A stretch of DNA of 64,000 nucleotides from Primula veris. Its lineage: Eukaryota > Streptophyta > Magnoliopsida > Ericales > Primulaceae. The stretch spans positions 3,107,501 through 3,171,500 of the forward strand of contig OY821745.1 of the NCBI GenBank assembly GCA_963682055.1, in the 5' to 3' direction. Each line of letters opens with the position of its first letter. Position 1 is the first letter of the stretch. Below, in pieces: positions 35,449-46,989 of the stretch. The notes under the pieces are model-generated. The model had not been told where the DNA came from, searched no databases, and worked only from the letters and a program-made list of their open reading frames with translations. The position numbers and the translations under genes are program-made.

Positions 35449-36109
35449 CACGTAATGGACTTTAATGGCTAAACCTTCATAGTTTATATGTTAGAATCAT
35501 ATGATAACACACAAAAGGGAACTTATTAGAGAATGTTAAAGTTTAAACTATACAACCAAATGAATTGTGGTTCTAGTATTTTAATTTTGTAAGTTTTGTT
35601 TTACACTAATATAGTATACTAGCGGAACCATGTACAATGTTTAAAATTTGTGATTTAGAAATTACCATATATTTTTACTCAGAATATGTAAAAGAGAAGA
35701 ATATGACACTCGTACCCCTCAATAATTTTTAATTAAACTTGAAATATGATTGTTTATATGTAAGTTGGGTACCCCATGTATCAAATTCATGGCCTGATCT
35801 ATATTCATTTTTTTGATATACATTAGAATTTATACTGTTTAGAAATAATATATAGAACACTCGATAATAATTAGTAACTGCTTGTGATATAGTCTAAATA
35901 TAACTCAACTTTTCACACACATATATAATAAATAATACTTATATATTTTTGTAAAGCGAGTAATATTTTTAAACAGAAATGTTTATTAATAATGTATACA
36001 AATCATTTAAACACGTACTGGCTGTTTATGACTACTAAGAATTATAGTATGATAACAAAATAATGGAAAGTTGAAGTTTACATTATAACCAACCGAGCTG
36101 TAGAAGTAG

Positions 36110-36117
36110 TATAAAAG
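36110..36117 (+). promoter_or_regulatory. TATA box of RNase pseudogene 2
   Basis: TATAAAAG lies 59 bp before the ATG at 36176 and is conserved in pseudogene 1. Confidence 0.6.
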
Positions 36118-36175
36118 GTAGGTTATGTGCATTAAACCGATATAGTACAACTCTATTTCAAAAATATTAAAGAAA

Positions 36176-37065
36176 ATGAAGTTATCTCCTTTTAGCCTGT
36201 TTTGTATTTTCAGTACCCTAGCACTCATTATCACTTGCTCTGCTTTTGATGATATCATTGTTAAGAAACATCGACCTCGACTTCCACCCCCACCGTCTCC
36301 TATTCCCCAACCGCCACCCCCTAATTACGACCACATGCAAGTTGTTTTGCTATGGTCTCCTGTATACCCACAACAAATAAAGAGTTAATTATTTCCACAA
36401 AGGGAAATAAATGAAGTAAAACAAAAATTGTAACAATATTGCATACATGTATGTATGTATATAAATTATAGAAGATTATAGATAATGGTGTGGAATTGGA
36501 CTTTTTTACTCGAGAACACATGAACTCATCATTGAAACTGTGAGCAATCTACATTTATAAAAAAATAGAGAATGTATTTTATTTCGAGTTTGCCTCTTTA
36601 TGCTTTTAAGTTTTTGCCGATTCTTGCTTGGTTAATTTTAGAAACCCATTTTACTAATAAATTCAGACCATCCCAATAGTCCAACTAATGTTCATGTAAG
36701 TGTAGATTATCAACATAATTTAAAATAAAGTTTGTTTTTTCTAATTAACTAATTGCATACGTCTATTTTGGTTAATTTGATAGGTGAAATATTTCGTAAG
36801 GGATCTCCAAACATGTTGGCCATCCGTGGGTGTACAGAAGTTCGAAATATTTTGGTCTGATCAATATAACAAACACGGCATCTGTTCGCAGAACGTACTA
36901 AGCCCTCAGAAATACTTTCAAAGTGCAATTACGGTCATGAAGAATTACAAAATCCAAAACATCCTCACCAACGGAGGCATCTCACCAAGTCCATCGGCCT
37001 CATATACATTCACCCAAATAGAAGCAGCAGTTCAAAAAACATTTCCTATCAAAAAACAATTTTAA
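36176..37065 (+). pseudogene. RNase T2 / S-RNase-like pseudogene 2, internally deleted
   Basis: The first exon encodes a signal peptide, the same Pro-rich linker and NYDHMQVVLLWSP, then runs to a stop at 36388. Compared with pseudogene 1 about 295 bp are deleted, removing catalytic motif I and the 5' splice site. The second exon begins at 36784 after GATAG and keeps motif II as QYNKHGIC, so the catalytic Glu is Gln. It is cut off at about 37047, where unrelated sequence gives a short tail and stop at 37065. It is clearly non-functional. It lies 430 bp from, and convergent with, the intact F-box gene. Confidence 0.85.
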
Positions 37066-37496
37066 GGCATTTATTCCTATCAAAAAACCAATGTGGTGAT
37101 ACAAAGAAGTGATTTACAGTATTATAGAACCCCATGCCTTTTCAAATTCATGTTGATATTACTATTGAAAATTTATTCTATTCATTTTCAATATTATATG
37201 ACTAAGATGTATATGCTTTAGTTTCAATAAGCACCCTTATGTTGACATAGTTAAATCTAAAACAAAACTTCTGGCAGATCTAAAGAAAATTGTAATAATA
37301 ATCCATTAGGCCAATTCCAAACATGTAAAACACATGAAAGACTATCTTTAAATAAACATTTCGTCATATAAACTAAATCCAAAAGAGAGAAAGAAATGGC
37401 AGCCTTCACACATGTAGGTAAATTCGCCAAAGCAGAAAAAATGACATAATTCAAAAAGAGACCAAAACCACAATCACTGGTCTCGAAACGTCTGTA
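37066..37496. other. Spacer between RNase pseudogene 2 and the F-box gene
   Basis: Contains two copies of a tcctatcaaaaaa phrase at 37044-37085 and a 65-codon minus-strand frame (37257-37454) that I do not recognise. It replaces the 3' end of the RNase gene. The 3' UTR of the F-box gene must lie here. Confidence 0.4.
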
Positions 37497-38696
37497 CTAG
37501 AAGCTACGTCTGTTGAGAAAGTCTGAGACCATGTGTATATCACACTCATTTCCGCTGTTAAGGGATACCAAACTTTCATAATAAACATAAGCTTGTACAA
37601 AAGTATCATCACCTAACGGTACAACATTTCTTATTTCTTGAGTAATGACATCACACGAGACCATTCCGGTATAGCCCACCATCCTAGTATAAGTCAATAA
37701 TAGAAGTCTATCTTTCCTCCAAAACTCAAGCGGATGCATGGGCTCTACACAAGGTCCGATCATAAATTGTTTGAACCATATACCTTCTTCTAACATCACC
37801 CAAATGTCCAGTGAGTAGTAATCAACACCCAGATCACTACGCAAAAGAGCAATATGTTCATCATAGACTGCAATATCATATGAATAATAGGATTCGGGAT
37901 CATACTGAGAGAAATCTGGACCCGGTATCATTCTAAAAGTCTCATTTCCCATGTCAAATGCAAGCACAACACCAGAAGATACCCACCAATGATAAGTTCC
38001 ATTGACGAAAGAACCACCACAGGCGGTAATGAATGAGTTTTCGGGATAAAGCAGGGGGAAATCACCACGATCAAAAGGTCTCCAAGTGTTTGTACTTAGA
38101 TTGTACAAGTTGACAACGAGTTCATTATAAACCGTATCATGATCTTTACATAAATTCATGAAGTAAGAAACAAGGACTATTTTGTGATCATTTATCAAGG
38201 AACCAGCACCGAACCCAACATGAACATTCTTTATCTTATAGTGAGGTAAAATGTGAGGGGGTGGTAAAGGAACTATCTTGAATTCCATCAACGCAGGGTT
38301 CCACAAGACACACCGGCCATATATATTATACAAACAATACAAGCCGTTAACAGACCCGTCTAAATCTACAAAGTTATTGGGTGCCTTTAAATATTCAGGA
38401 CTGTCATACGTGTTGCTTGATTGTACGTCATCATCTAATATAGTATAATTAACTTCTAGATTTTCGAAATAACGAAGGAGGAGTCGATTTTGTTTCATGC
38501 TTTTTTGGTACTTGAGATACTTGTATTCAAAATTATGCGCTTTGATGAGACCATGCCAATGCTTACACACACATTTTACGCGTAGCAGCGACTTCACGGA
38601 CAATCGAATGAAAATATCTATCCACAAATCTTCTGGCAGAGCAGAGTTGTCATATGTGTCGCCATTGACACTCGCCATTTCAAAGTTTCTCCTCAT
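37497..38696 (-). CDS. F-box protein with F-box-associated (FBA) domain, SLF-like
   Basis: A single uninterrupted exon encodes 399 residues, or 393 from the second ATG. The F-box is at about residues 18-58 (LPEDLWIDIFIRLSVKSLLR, then CVCKHWHGLI), followed by an FBA domain with CVLWNPALMEFKIVPLP, LYNLSTNTWRPFD, HWW, VLAFDM and IWVMLEEGIWFKQF. The C-terminal YVYYESLVSL matches the usual end of SLF/FBA proteins. Such proteins are substrate-recognition subunits of SCF ubiquitin ligases: the F-box binds SKP1 and the FBA domain binds the target. The fragment at 3073-3131 shares only the second ATG, which favours MASVNGD as the start. It is the sole intact gene of the RNase/F-box cassette. SLF identity is inferred from family resemblance and location. 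It may be an ordinary FBA protein. Confidence 0.88.
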   Translation of the reverse strand: MRRNFEMASVNGDTYDNSALPEDLWIDIFIRLSVKSLLRVKCVCKHWHGLIKAHNFEYKYLKYQKSMKQNRLLLRYFENLEVNYTILDDDVQSSNTYDSPEYLKAPNNFVDLDGSVNGLYCLYNIYGRCVLWNPALMEFKIVPLPPPHILPHYKIKNVHVGFGAGSLINDHKIVLVSYFMNLCKDHDTVYNELVVNLYNLSTNTWRPFDRGDFPLLYPENSFITACGGSFVNGTYHWWVSSGVVLAFDMGNETFRMIPGPDFSQYDPESYYSYDIAVYDEHIALLRSDLGVDYYSLDIWVMLEEGIWFKQFMIGPCVEPMHPLEFWRKDRLLLLTYTRMVGYTGMVSCDVITQEIRNVVPLGDDTFVQAYVYYESLVSLNSGNECDIHMVSDFLNRRSF

Positions 38697-40080
38697 TTTC
38701 TTCTGTCTTTATATCATTTCTCAAGTTTATACTGCTTACAAACAAGGGAGCATTAGATTATCAGTGACCATCGCCATATTTCTAAAATTTAAGAATTGAA
38801 AATGGGTAAAATAGTTTTAGAGAAACAAAAAGCAATCTATGTCACTTACAAAAATCAACAAATGAGCATATGCAATCAAACGAAAGCCTGACCAAATGAT
38901 AAATTCATGAGTAAAAGTATCTACACAGCGAGTGCACACGGTAAATGTTATTACTTATTAGGTGAAAAGCAAGAGACGCCAAAGCAAAGATATCATAAAA
39001 TGCAAAGATAGAGTTAACGTCAAAGTGACACATGTAAATGAAAAATATAAAGAAATCATATGTGGAACATGTCCAAGAATGACAGATTAAGAGATTCAAA
39101 CTCAGAAATTCAAATTGGCATAAATAAAGAAATTTGCAATAAAAATACGTAGCATTTATGAAAAAGTTATATGAAAAAATATGTAAAACGTATAATTATT
39201 TACCAAAACCAACAAAAACAGGATTGCCTTCAACTTTTCGATAAACTTAACCAAACAGAATTTTACGTGATTCATTTATTTATTCATTTGATAAATCTTG
39301 ACGCACACGAATAACTCATTTCTCTACAAACCTAAATCCACCTTCTACCAATGCCTAATATAATCGTAACAGAAAAAGGAAAACAGTAATATTATAATTT
39401 GCCCAATACCAATATCCATCACCATCGACTTCTTCCTCCTTTGCCGCCGTCGACTTCACGTTGCCATCTACCCCGCTCTCTCTCTCTCTATATATATAAT
39501 TTATTTGGTACATCTCAAATCGCTGCACGATGAATATATATATATAGACACACTAACGGACCGAGTCCATGCAATGCATGCTGTATCATGTGAATTGGTA
39601 TTACGGAATAACATGTCTTGTCCAATATCAAGGATCCTTAAATATATAACACTTTTAACAACTGGTTCTTTATGCAAAAGATTATAAAATATCAAGGAAC
39701 AACAATAAATTAATAAATCAAGGAACACAAATAAATAAATAAAAATGTGTAAAATACATCAAAATAAATGAAATATGGATTCAGACAATGTGTTGGCAAC
39801 TCATAAATGAATAATATACATTCCTAACTATTAATTGAATTTTCCAGTAGAAGTATTAATTGAAATTTCCCGTACCTCTGAATTTGCATGTACAGATTGC
39901 TATGATATTTTGTAACCAATTAGAGGATAACTCTGAATCAGACGAAAATTTAGAGAGAGAGAGAGAGAGATTTCGTTTAGTATAAAAGAGTTGTTTTTTT
40001 GTTTTCCTTTTTTATTTCCTTTTTCGAACAGTTTGTTTGGGAGATTTGAGTATTTTTTATGAAAAGGGCATACTACTGTT
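38697..40080. repeat. Block U copy 3, upstream region of the intact F-box gene
   Basis: Reference copy of the U block found also at 3132-4312 and 11830-12778. The F-box promoter must lie here: a TATAAA on the minus strand at about 38728-38735 is one candidate, about 35 bp before the ATG. A CT/TA microsatellite lies at 39475-39498 and a (GA)n run at 39955-39970. Confidence 0.65.
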
Positions 40081-40460
40081 TTTACTTAATAATTAAGGAA
40101 CGATACATCTACTTCATACTTTTTTTTAGATACGTTTTAATAATTAAATTTTTTTTTGTCAACACATTAAAATTATTACTTTTAAATAAAATCGTAGTTT
40201 TGTTAAATTTCTTTACTTTTTATTTTTTCTTCTCATTATTAAATTCTACTTCTTTGTCTTAAAAAAACATGCATTTGTCAATTATTGAAATCATTATAAA
40301 AAATTTGATTGGTAAAAAATGATTTAGATATTAGTAAATAAGAATTATTCAAATATAATGAGGATTTAAACTTAATAAAATTATTAAAATTTAGCTACGA
40401 CTCGTCGTTGTTTTACAAATTATGGTTTATGAGAATTCGCCATGTCCACAAATTCTTAAG
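40081..40460. repeat. Block F, truncated copy 6
   Basis: Matches the start of the other F copies up to gagaattcgc, then breaks off. This marks the right edge of the duplicated region. Confidence 0.6.
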
Positions 40461-41109
40461 AAACCTCTATTAACCTATCTCTCTTGCTGTCGAAGGTAAA
40501 GGAAAATGGTAAACGTGGAGTTCATAAAATATTAAAATCAAATACTATGTTAAGAATTTAGATTATCAGAGGTGAAATGCAACTGAAATCATTATATTTT
40601 TTTTATCCATTTTTTAAAGATAAAACCTGCGAAACTTCGCATGCGACATGGTTCGAACCTGAAATCATTCAATTTAAATAAGCAATTCTGGGCATAACTT
40701 ACAAAATTAAAAGACCCCAAATTTTTAACATAGAAAAACACTCCCAGTATCAAAGAAATAAATCCTGAAATCACCTTATGCAATTCCAATAAAAATATTA
40801 AGAAAAATTAAAAAAAAATTGATAAGCAAGAAAAAGAAAACATTAACCTTAATCTGAGGACACTTTCGAAATCACAAGTTTATGCCCACCGGTTAGAGGT
40901 TTTTTTTTTTTTTATCAATTTCCACTTTATTTTATACAGTCTATGTATAGAGAAAAGGCGTGTACTCATACATGTGTAATTAATGGATTTTCTCAAGAAT
41001 AACAAATTTAAGAAATCAAAAGCGTGTACAATAAAGAGCATTAAATCCGTCAACCAAAAACAGAATGTCAATTGTACTTTACTGAATTACTTATTTAGTT
41101 AAATGTGTT

Positions 41110-41246
41110 TAATGATATTTGACCATGTCTAAACTTAAAACTAAAAAGTGAAAGAATAAAGAGTAGTTATTATAACTTTAACAAATTTAAGGGATTGTTG
41201 TTAACGTTGCTTTTAAGTCTAGACATGGTCAAATATCATTTTTAAA
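41110..41246. mobile_element. Short foldback MITE
   Basis: Inverted repeats of about 30 bp, aatgatatttgaccatgtct at the left and its complement at the right (tagacatggtcaaatatcat), enclose about 75 bp. The family is not identified. Confidence 0.7.
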
Positions 41247-41612
41247 TTTTTTAAAATGTAATCTTTTAAAATTTGATAATAGAGTTTAACATTTGAATAT
41301 GTGATTAAATTTTGAAAGTTCATTTTCGACAACCATGGGACGGATGCTGAGATCAAATGAAAGGTGACAGAATTGTATAAATCTTAGATAATTCTTTTAT
41401 AATTATGTCTTTTGTGTGCTAATCAAAGTCCACCGCAGTATCGATACTAAAATAGTTGATTGATACTAAAATAGTTGATCAAGTAAAAACTAGATATACT
41501 TTTGTATTAGCAATAAAATGATGTAAAAGAAAAAACGGTAAAAATATTTGAACTTATGACCCTTAACACTTAAAACTATAATTTAGTACTATAAGATTGA
41601 ATATATTTACAT

Positions 41613-41653
<41 letters not shown>

Positions 41654-42187
41654 ATGTTACATGTATTTTAAAACTATAATTTAGTACTATAAGATTGAAT
41701 ATATTTACATTAAATATATATATATAATATATATATATATTATATATATATATTATATATAATCTTAAAAAATCAGAGGTGTATAAAGTTTCGTATAGCC
41801 GTAAAATTTTGGAACGGAATGAATAATATCCATTAGGCAACGACTCTATTCACAACTATAAAATCAGAGCCGTTTAAAAAATAAAATAAAATTATGGATT
41901 GACTATAATAAAATAAATTTCATTCTTGTCAATGTAAAGAAGAAACGGAAAAAACATAGTATAAATTATTATTTTTTATGAAAATTATTTGAAATTATGG
42001 TGTGATGTCAATCTACTTTGGTGTGGTGTACACAAAGTCAACTAAGGTGATATATACACCTCTAATAGTTGTAACATTTTTTTTTTCAAAAAAAATAATG
42101 GTTGTAACATTTACTTGATAGCGTGGATCTGGTTTCACTATTTAATTTTTATTTTCATCATCTTTTGTTATCGCAGTGCTGATGTTA

Positions 42188-42418
42188 CTACATCCGTTAC
42201 TATTTAATTTTCTCGTATCGTATAAGATTACTTGTAATTTTAGTCGATCAATAACTCTTATTAAAAATATCGAAATAAATTTTTTTAAAAGTTAGTCATA
42301 TAATTTAACATTTGATATATATGACTAAACTTTTAAAAAATTTATTTAGTAAATATTAATAAATCTATTAGTCTATCAAAATTGCATGTAAATGATAAGA
42401 AAACAAAGTCAGAGGAAT
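42188..42418. mobile_element. Degenerate Stowaway-like MITE
   Basis: Diverged relative of the adjacent 42437 copy, sharing 'ccgttactatttaattttct', the atttaacatttga middle and 'tcaaaattgcatgta' near the end. Terminal repeats are decayed. Confidence 0.5.
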
Positions 42419-42436
42419 GTACGAATGATTTCATTA

Positions 42437-42650
42437 CTCCCTCCGTTTCCATTTAATTGTCTACTACGAAATTACGTGCAATTTTAACCGGCTTATAACT
42501 TATATTAAAATTGTTGGAATGAATTTTTTTAAAATCTAATAATAAAATTTAACCTTTGAACTATATTATCAATTTTTAAAAATTTTCATTCCGATAATTT
42601 TGATACAAGTTATTGGCCGGTCAAAATTGCACGTAGTTTCGTAATAGAAA
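42437..42650. mobile_element. Stowaway MITE, right end lost
   Basis: Begins CTCCCTCCGTTTCC after TA, the classical Stowaway end. Most of the inverted partner remains (aaaattgcacgtagtttcgta), but the final ggagggag is missing. Confidence 0.7.
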
Positions 42651-43330
42651 AATATAATTTTATAAATGTTATTACATAAATTTAACGAAATACGTGATAA
42701 TGTCATTTACATACAGATATATTCACTCAAATTCACTATCCTCGACTAGAGTCCCTAAGAAAACCGGCAATTATTGATTGATTTGTGCCTAGTGAAACCT
42801 TGCAATTATGGACATAGTAAAACCTCAAGTGGAAACCAAAACAAAAGTACAAAAATGAAGTTCATTTAATACCCGATATCTTTCCTACCTAAAGGCAATC
42901 GCATCAGTTTTATTATCTATTAACTTAAATATACATATACATGAACTCAAACATCACTCAAATGTAAGATGATAATTTTTATAAACCAAAACGTTTCTTT
43001 ATAAGTTGTAAAATTGTACTTTTTACTTTAAATACGAGTAAACGTCTAAATTATTTAATGTGATTGCTTTAATAAATTAATTTGGACTGAATTTTTTTTA
43101 TAAAAGTATATTAAAATATAGTAATATTTAGTTATTATAATATATTTGATAGGAAAGCTGAAAAATGTATAAAGTTAAACTGTTATCATAAAAATATAAA
43201 AATAATATTAATTAAATTAAATATGAGTAAAATTGTAACTAAACTCTCAAACAAAACTAATTTTAGTTACTCCAAAAAAGAAATTTGTTGAAATTATTTT
43301 GGTTAATATAGTAAAAAAATAAACAATCAT

Positions 43331-43502
43331 TGAATCGAACATTTTGGTCTCAATACATTTTCCCCTCTCTCTCTCATCCCTTCACTCTCTCCACTTCACT
43401 CACTTTACATATACATACAATAAAATACAAACATAAAATACAAACATATATATATATATATATATATTATAAATAAATAAAAATATATATAAATCAGTGG
43501 AA
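43331..43502 (+). promoter_or_regulatory. Promoter/5' UTR of the SAM-domain gene
   Basis: CT-rich tract (43363-43405) of the type seen in plant core promoters and 5' UTRs, then a TA run (43448-43467). The ATG at 43503 is preceded by gtggaa and is the first ATG in frame. Confidence 0.45.
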
Positions 43503-46500
43503 ATGGCAGACCAGCAGCTACCGGAGACCCAAATGAACGGCGGAGGAACCCTAATTTCTCCACCGGTGTCGGAGAACGTGGGCCCGAAGAGGCAACGTCG
43601 GCCTAGCGTCCGATTGGGCGAGATTGGTGACCAGACCTTTGATTCTCTTTCTACTAGGAGGCCCGGTAAGGGCCCGAGGGCTCGTAACTTTGAGGAGAGA
43701 GAGGAGAGGGAGGAGGTGACGTGGCGGGTCGGTCCCAAGACGAAGCGAGCAAGGTCTGGTCAATTTGTTTTTTTTTTTTAATTATTATTAGTTTTATTTT
43801 GCTTAATGTTAATTGGGAAAGTAAAACCTAATATTAAAAAGAAGATTTTAGGTGCGGGTTTAATAGGATTGAGTTTAGTAATTCTTTCTATTTTTGTCTG
43901 TCATTGGCCTGGTTATTACAGCTTAAAATTAGGTCTGTTGAAAATTTTAAATTATTTAGTTTGATTTTACTTGTTTTGAGGGTACTTTATTGTTTAATAA
44001 TACTCTCTAGTTTAATTCGATTTCAACAACTTAGATATGGGTTATTTGTTTGGTATTAATTGCGAAAGTAAATGTTTAGGGTTTAGTGTTTGTACCTAAG
44101 TGTTAAAAAAAGATTTTAGGCACGGGATTTGAAACTTAAAGCTTGGACTTTGTACTACTAGGTGATGATTTTCCCTTCCTATTAGTTTTAGTAATTGTTT
44201 CAATTTTTGTCTGTTATTAGCCTGGTTGTTACAGCTTAATATTAGGTCTGGTGAAAATTGAATTGATTTATTCCGGTTTTATTTTGTTTTGAGTCTACTT
44301 TATTGTTTAATACTCCTATTAGTTTCAGTAATTGTTTTGATTTTTGTCTGTTATTGGCCTGGTTGTTACAGCTTAATATTAGGTCTGGTGAAAATTGAAT
44401 TGATTTATTCCGGTTTTATTTTGTTTCGAGTCTACTTTATTGTTTAATACTCCTATTAGTTTCAGTAATTGTTTCTATTTTTGTCTGTCATTGGCCTGCT
44501 TATAGGCTCGTTGTATGATTTTGGGATTATTATGACTATGGTTGTTTTTGTTTAAGACCTTGTTTGGTTGCAGCTTTTAAGCTTTTCTTTAGTTTGAATT
44601 GGACTGTGTTTGTGTGACCAGCTTCAAAGATGAGATTTGCCAATTTCCAGCCTGAAAGGGTAGAATCTTTAAGCTAGCTTTTTTCTAAATTTTCAAAATT
44701 CTCAGCTTATTTGCTAGATTCTGCAACCAAACAAACAAGACCTAAATCTGTTTTTTTTCAGTTTGTTAAATCTAAAAATCATCTCCATCTGGTTCGATTT
44801 AGGTTTGAATTTGTTATTGTAAATTTTAATTTTTCCTGTTTGCCTACCATTGGTTTAATTGTGCAGCTTATAGACTCCCTATTTTTTCTTTACCTGAAGA
44901 TGTATGCTTCTGGGGTTAAGTTTAAAAATCTTAAGATTAAGATTATCTTTTATAAAGGCATAGCTTGACTGCAACTTTTAAGCTTAATTTCTTCTTTTTG
45001 TGCCTTTTTTGTTTGAAGCTGGACTGCATTTGTATGGCCAGCTCAAAAGATTGAATCTTTGAGCTGAATGAATCTAGTTTTTTTTTTCCTTCTGATTTTT
45101 GTAAAAAAATGAGCTTATTTGCTTAGAAGCAACAACCAAATGAGACCTTAGTTACGTTTATTATGATTTAGACAAGTGTGAAGGGTTGGCCCCAAGACGA
45201 AACGGGCGATGTATGCTGAATTTCAAAGATTATCTTTATTTTTTTTTCGATTTAATTTAAATTTGACTGTATTATTGTGTGTAGTGAATCTAGTAATTGT
45301 TCTTATTTTTGTCTGTCCTTGGCGTAGTTTTACATCTTATAGACTCCTCTATATAAATTGAGGTTTATTGAGAGTAAGATTTTTCTAAGACCTTGTATGG
45401 TTATAGCTTTAATGCTTTGTTTTCTGATTTATTGTGTAAAAAATTCAGTGCATTTGGCTGGCCAGCATAAGAGCTGAGTTCTAGAGTCTAGAAGCTTTGA
45501 GCTTGCTTTTTCTAAATTTCATAATTATCAGCTTGTTTGCAAGAATCTGCAACCAAAAAAGGCCCTAAATTTTCCAGTAATTATTAAAATTTAGTTATTG
45601 TTTCAATGTTTGTCTGCCATTGGCGTAATTTTGAAGCTAATAGACTCCGTGTTTCTTTCTTTCCTTGAAAATAATATATGATTTTTCGGATTAATATTTA
45701 ACTTTGTTTGGTTGCGTCTTTTATGCTTGGTTTCTTGTTTTTTTTCTTGAAAGGTGAACATCATTTAGTTGACCAGCTTAATACCCGAGTTTCTTCTGGA
45801 CTCTCGGGAAGAAAAAGCTATGAACTTGCCTTTTCTGAGTTTCAAAATTTTCAGCTTATTTGCTAAGAATATGTAACCAAACAAGCCCGAAGTTTGATCG
45901 TTTTTTTTTTGTCATGATTTTTTAGTTTGTTGAATCTAAGTATTTTTTGTGTTTGGTTCGATTTAAATTTGATTTTGGCTATATATTTTTGTTTAGTGAT
46001 GATAATTGTTTCTATTCTTGTCTGTTATTGGCATAGTTTTTGCAGCTTATATGAATTGTGGGTTATGATTAAGATAATCTTTATTTAAGACCTTGTTTGG
46101 TTGTAGGTTGTAGCTTTCAAGCCTGATCTTTTTGCTTTTTTAATTGAAAGCTGGACTGCATTTGGTCGGCCAGCTCAAAAGATAAGCTTTTCTAAATTCT
46201 TGGCCTTAAAATATTGAATCATTGAGCTGGATGAATCTGGCTTTTCCTGAATTATCCTGTTAACAAAACAGGCCCTTAGTTTGATTTATTTGCAATTCTG
46301 CCACGATATTTAGTTTAGAAGGATTTTATCTTGTTTTTGTTTTTATAATTCTATCTACTATTGCCATATGTTTAAGGTAATAGTAGTTGTACTTCTTAAA
46401 AAACTGGACTTCCTCTGGTTGATCAGCTTAAAAGCTGTACTTCTCTGGTATTTTGTCCTGAGAACCTTAAAAGATTAAGCTGGATTAAGCAGCAAATTTG

Positions 46501-46989
46501 TCAACCTAACAACGTCCATTTTTTATCCAAAAAAAAACTGCAACCAAATAAAGCCTATTGTTCAATAAATAGGGCCTTTTCTCTTCAAATGTCACTTATG
46601 ATGACTCTTTTCCGTATCTACTATCTACAAGGTCGAATTGGACATTCCCGAAGGGCGAAGACGTTTATGAAGATAGAGATGACGATGAGGAGGAAGAGGA
46701 GGCGCACGATAGCCCTGAAAATAGGGTTTCGAGGGATTTTCTAGAGGGAGGACCGTCGGATACGGACACGAGGAACTGGAATGGGGGAGGAGAGAGAAAT
46801 GCGATTAGGGTTTGGCTAAATCAGCTAGGGTTAGGGAGGTATGCGCCGGTGTTTGAGATACATGAGGTTGATGATGAGGTGTTACCAATGCTAACTATCG
46901 AAGATTTGAAGGACATGGGGATTAACGCGGTTGGGTCTAGAAGGAAGATGTTTTGCGCTATTCAGAAGCTCAGCAAAGGATTCTCGTGA
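43503..46989 (+). CDS. SAM (sterile alpha motif) domain protein, two exons
   Basis: Exon 1 is 43503-43753 (donor AG|GTCTGG) and exon 2 is 46632-46989 (acceptor ACAAG|G), giving 202 residues. The N-terminus is basic (VGPKRQRRPSVRLGEIGDQ, about 27-44; KGPRARNF; GPKTKRARS), suggesting nuclear location or nucleic-acid contact. An acidic stretch follows (about 93-110), then a C-terminal SAM domain (about 141-202: IRVWLNQLGLGRY, LTIEDLKDMGI, SRRKMFCAI). SAM domains mediate protein-protein oligomerisation. The combination of an RRPSVRLGEIGDQ motif and a C-terminal SAM occurs in uncharacterised plant proteins. The 2.9-kb intron is full of repeats. The gene converges with LCB2. Confidence 0.88.
43754..46631 (+). 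repeat. Expanded intron of the SAM gene: tandem units with MITEs and an exon-edge copy
   Basis: A phrase tttgtctgt.attggc occurs at about 43896, 44204, 44345, 44480, 45312, 45610 and 46020, and two ~133-bp units around 44210-44470 are almost identical. Between them lie about six diverged ~190-bp elements bounded by accttgtttggttgcagc and its complement gcaaccaaacaaacaaga (44567-44743, 44951-45150, 45388-45567, 45700-45892, 46089-46279, 46376-46556). A seventh lies past the gene at 47053-47192. At 45182-45215 the end of exon 1 recurs (gg.cccaagacgaa.cg). Confidence 0.65.

Larger units (their letters stand above)
31900..36110. repeat. Block R copy 3 (RNase upstream region), interrupted by hAT and gypsy insertions
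   Basis: Parallels copies 1 and 2 with two insertions (31969-32825 and 33450-35448). After the second insertion the host sequence resumes at cgtaatggactttaatgg and leads into the promoter of RNase pseudogene 2. Confidence 0.75.
40461..43330. other. Intergenic DNA with MITEs and microsatellites
   Basis: No gene is supported. A 23-bp tandem pair (gatactaaaatagttgat) lies near 41441-41480, and a ~100-bp tandem pair starting aaaactataatttagtact lies at 41570 and 41670, each ending in a TA run. The MITEs are listed separately. Confidence 0.55.

Noticed and set aside
36176..36388. 70-codon secreted Pro-rich peptide as a real small gene
   Set aside because: It is the first exon of RNase pseudogene 2 read through a deletion into former intron sequence.
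40592..40789. Perfect B-box-like ggttcgaacc near 40650 suggesting a tRNA or SINE on the minus strand
   Set aside because: No convincing A box at the right distance and no cloverleaf could be drawn, so no tRNA was called.
43400..43763. Minus-strand frames opposite SAM exon 1
   Set aside because: Antisense shadows of a GC-richer exon. The plus strand has the SAM-gene product, splice sites and start.
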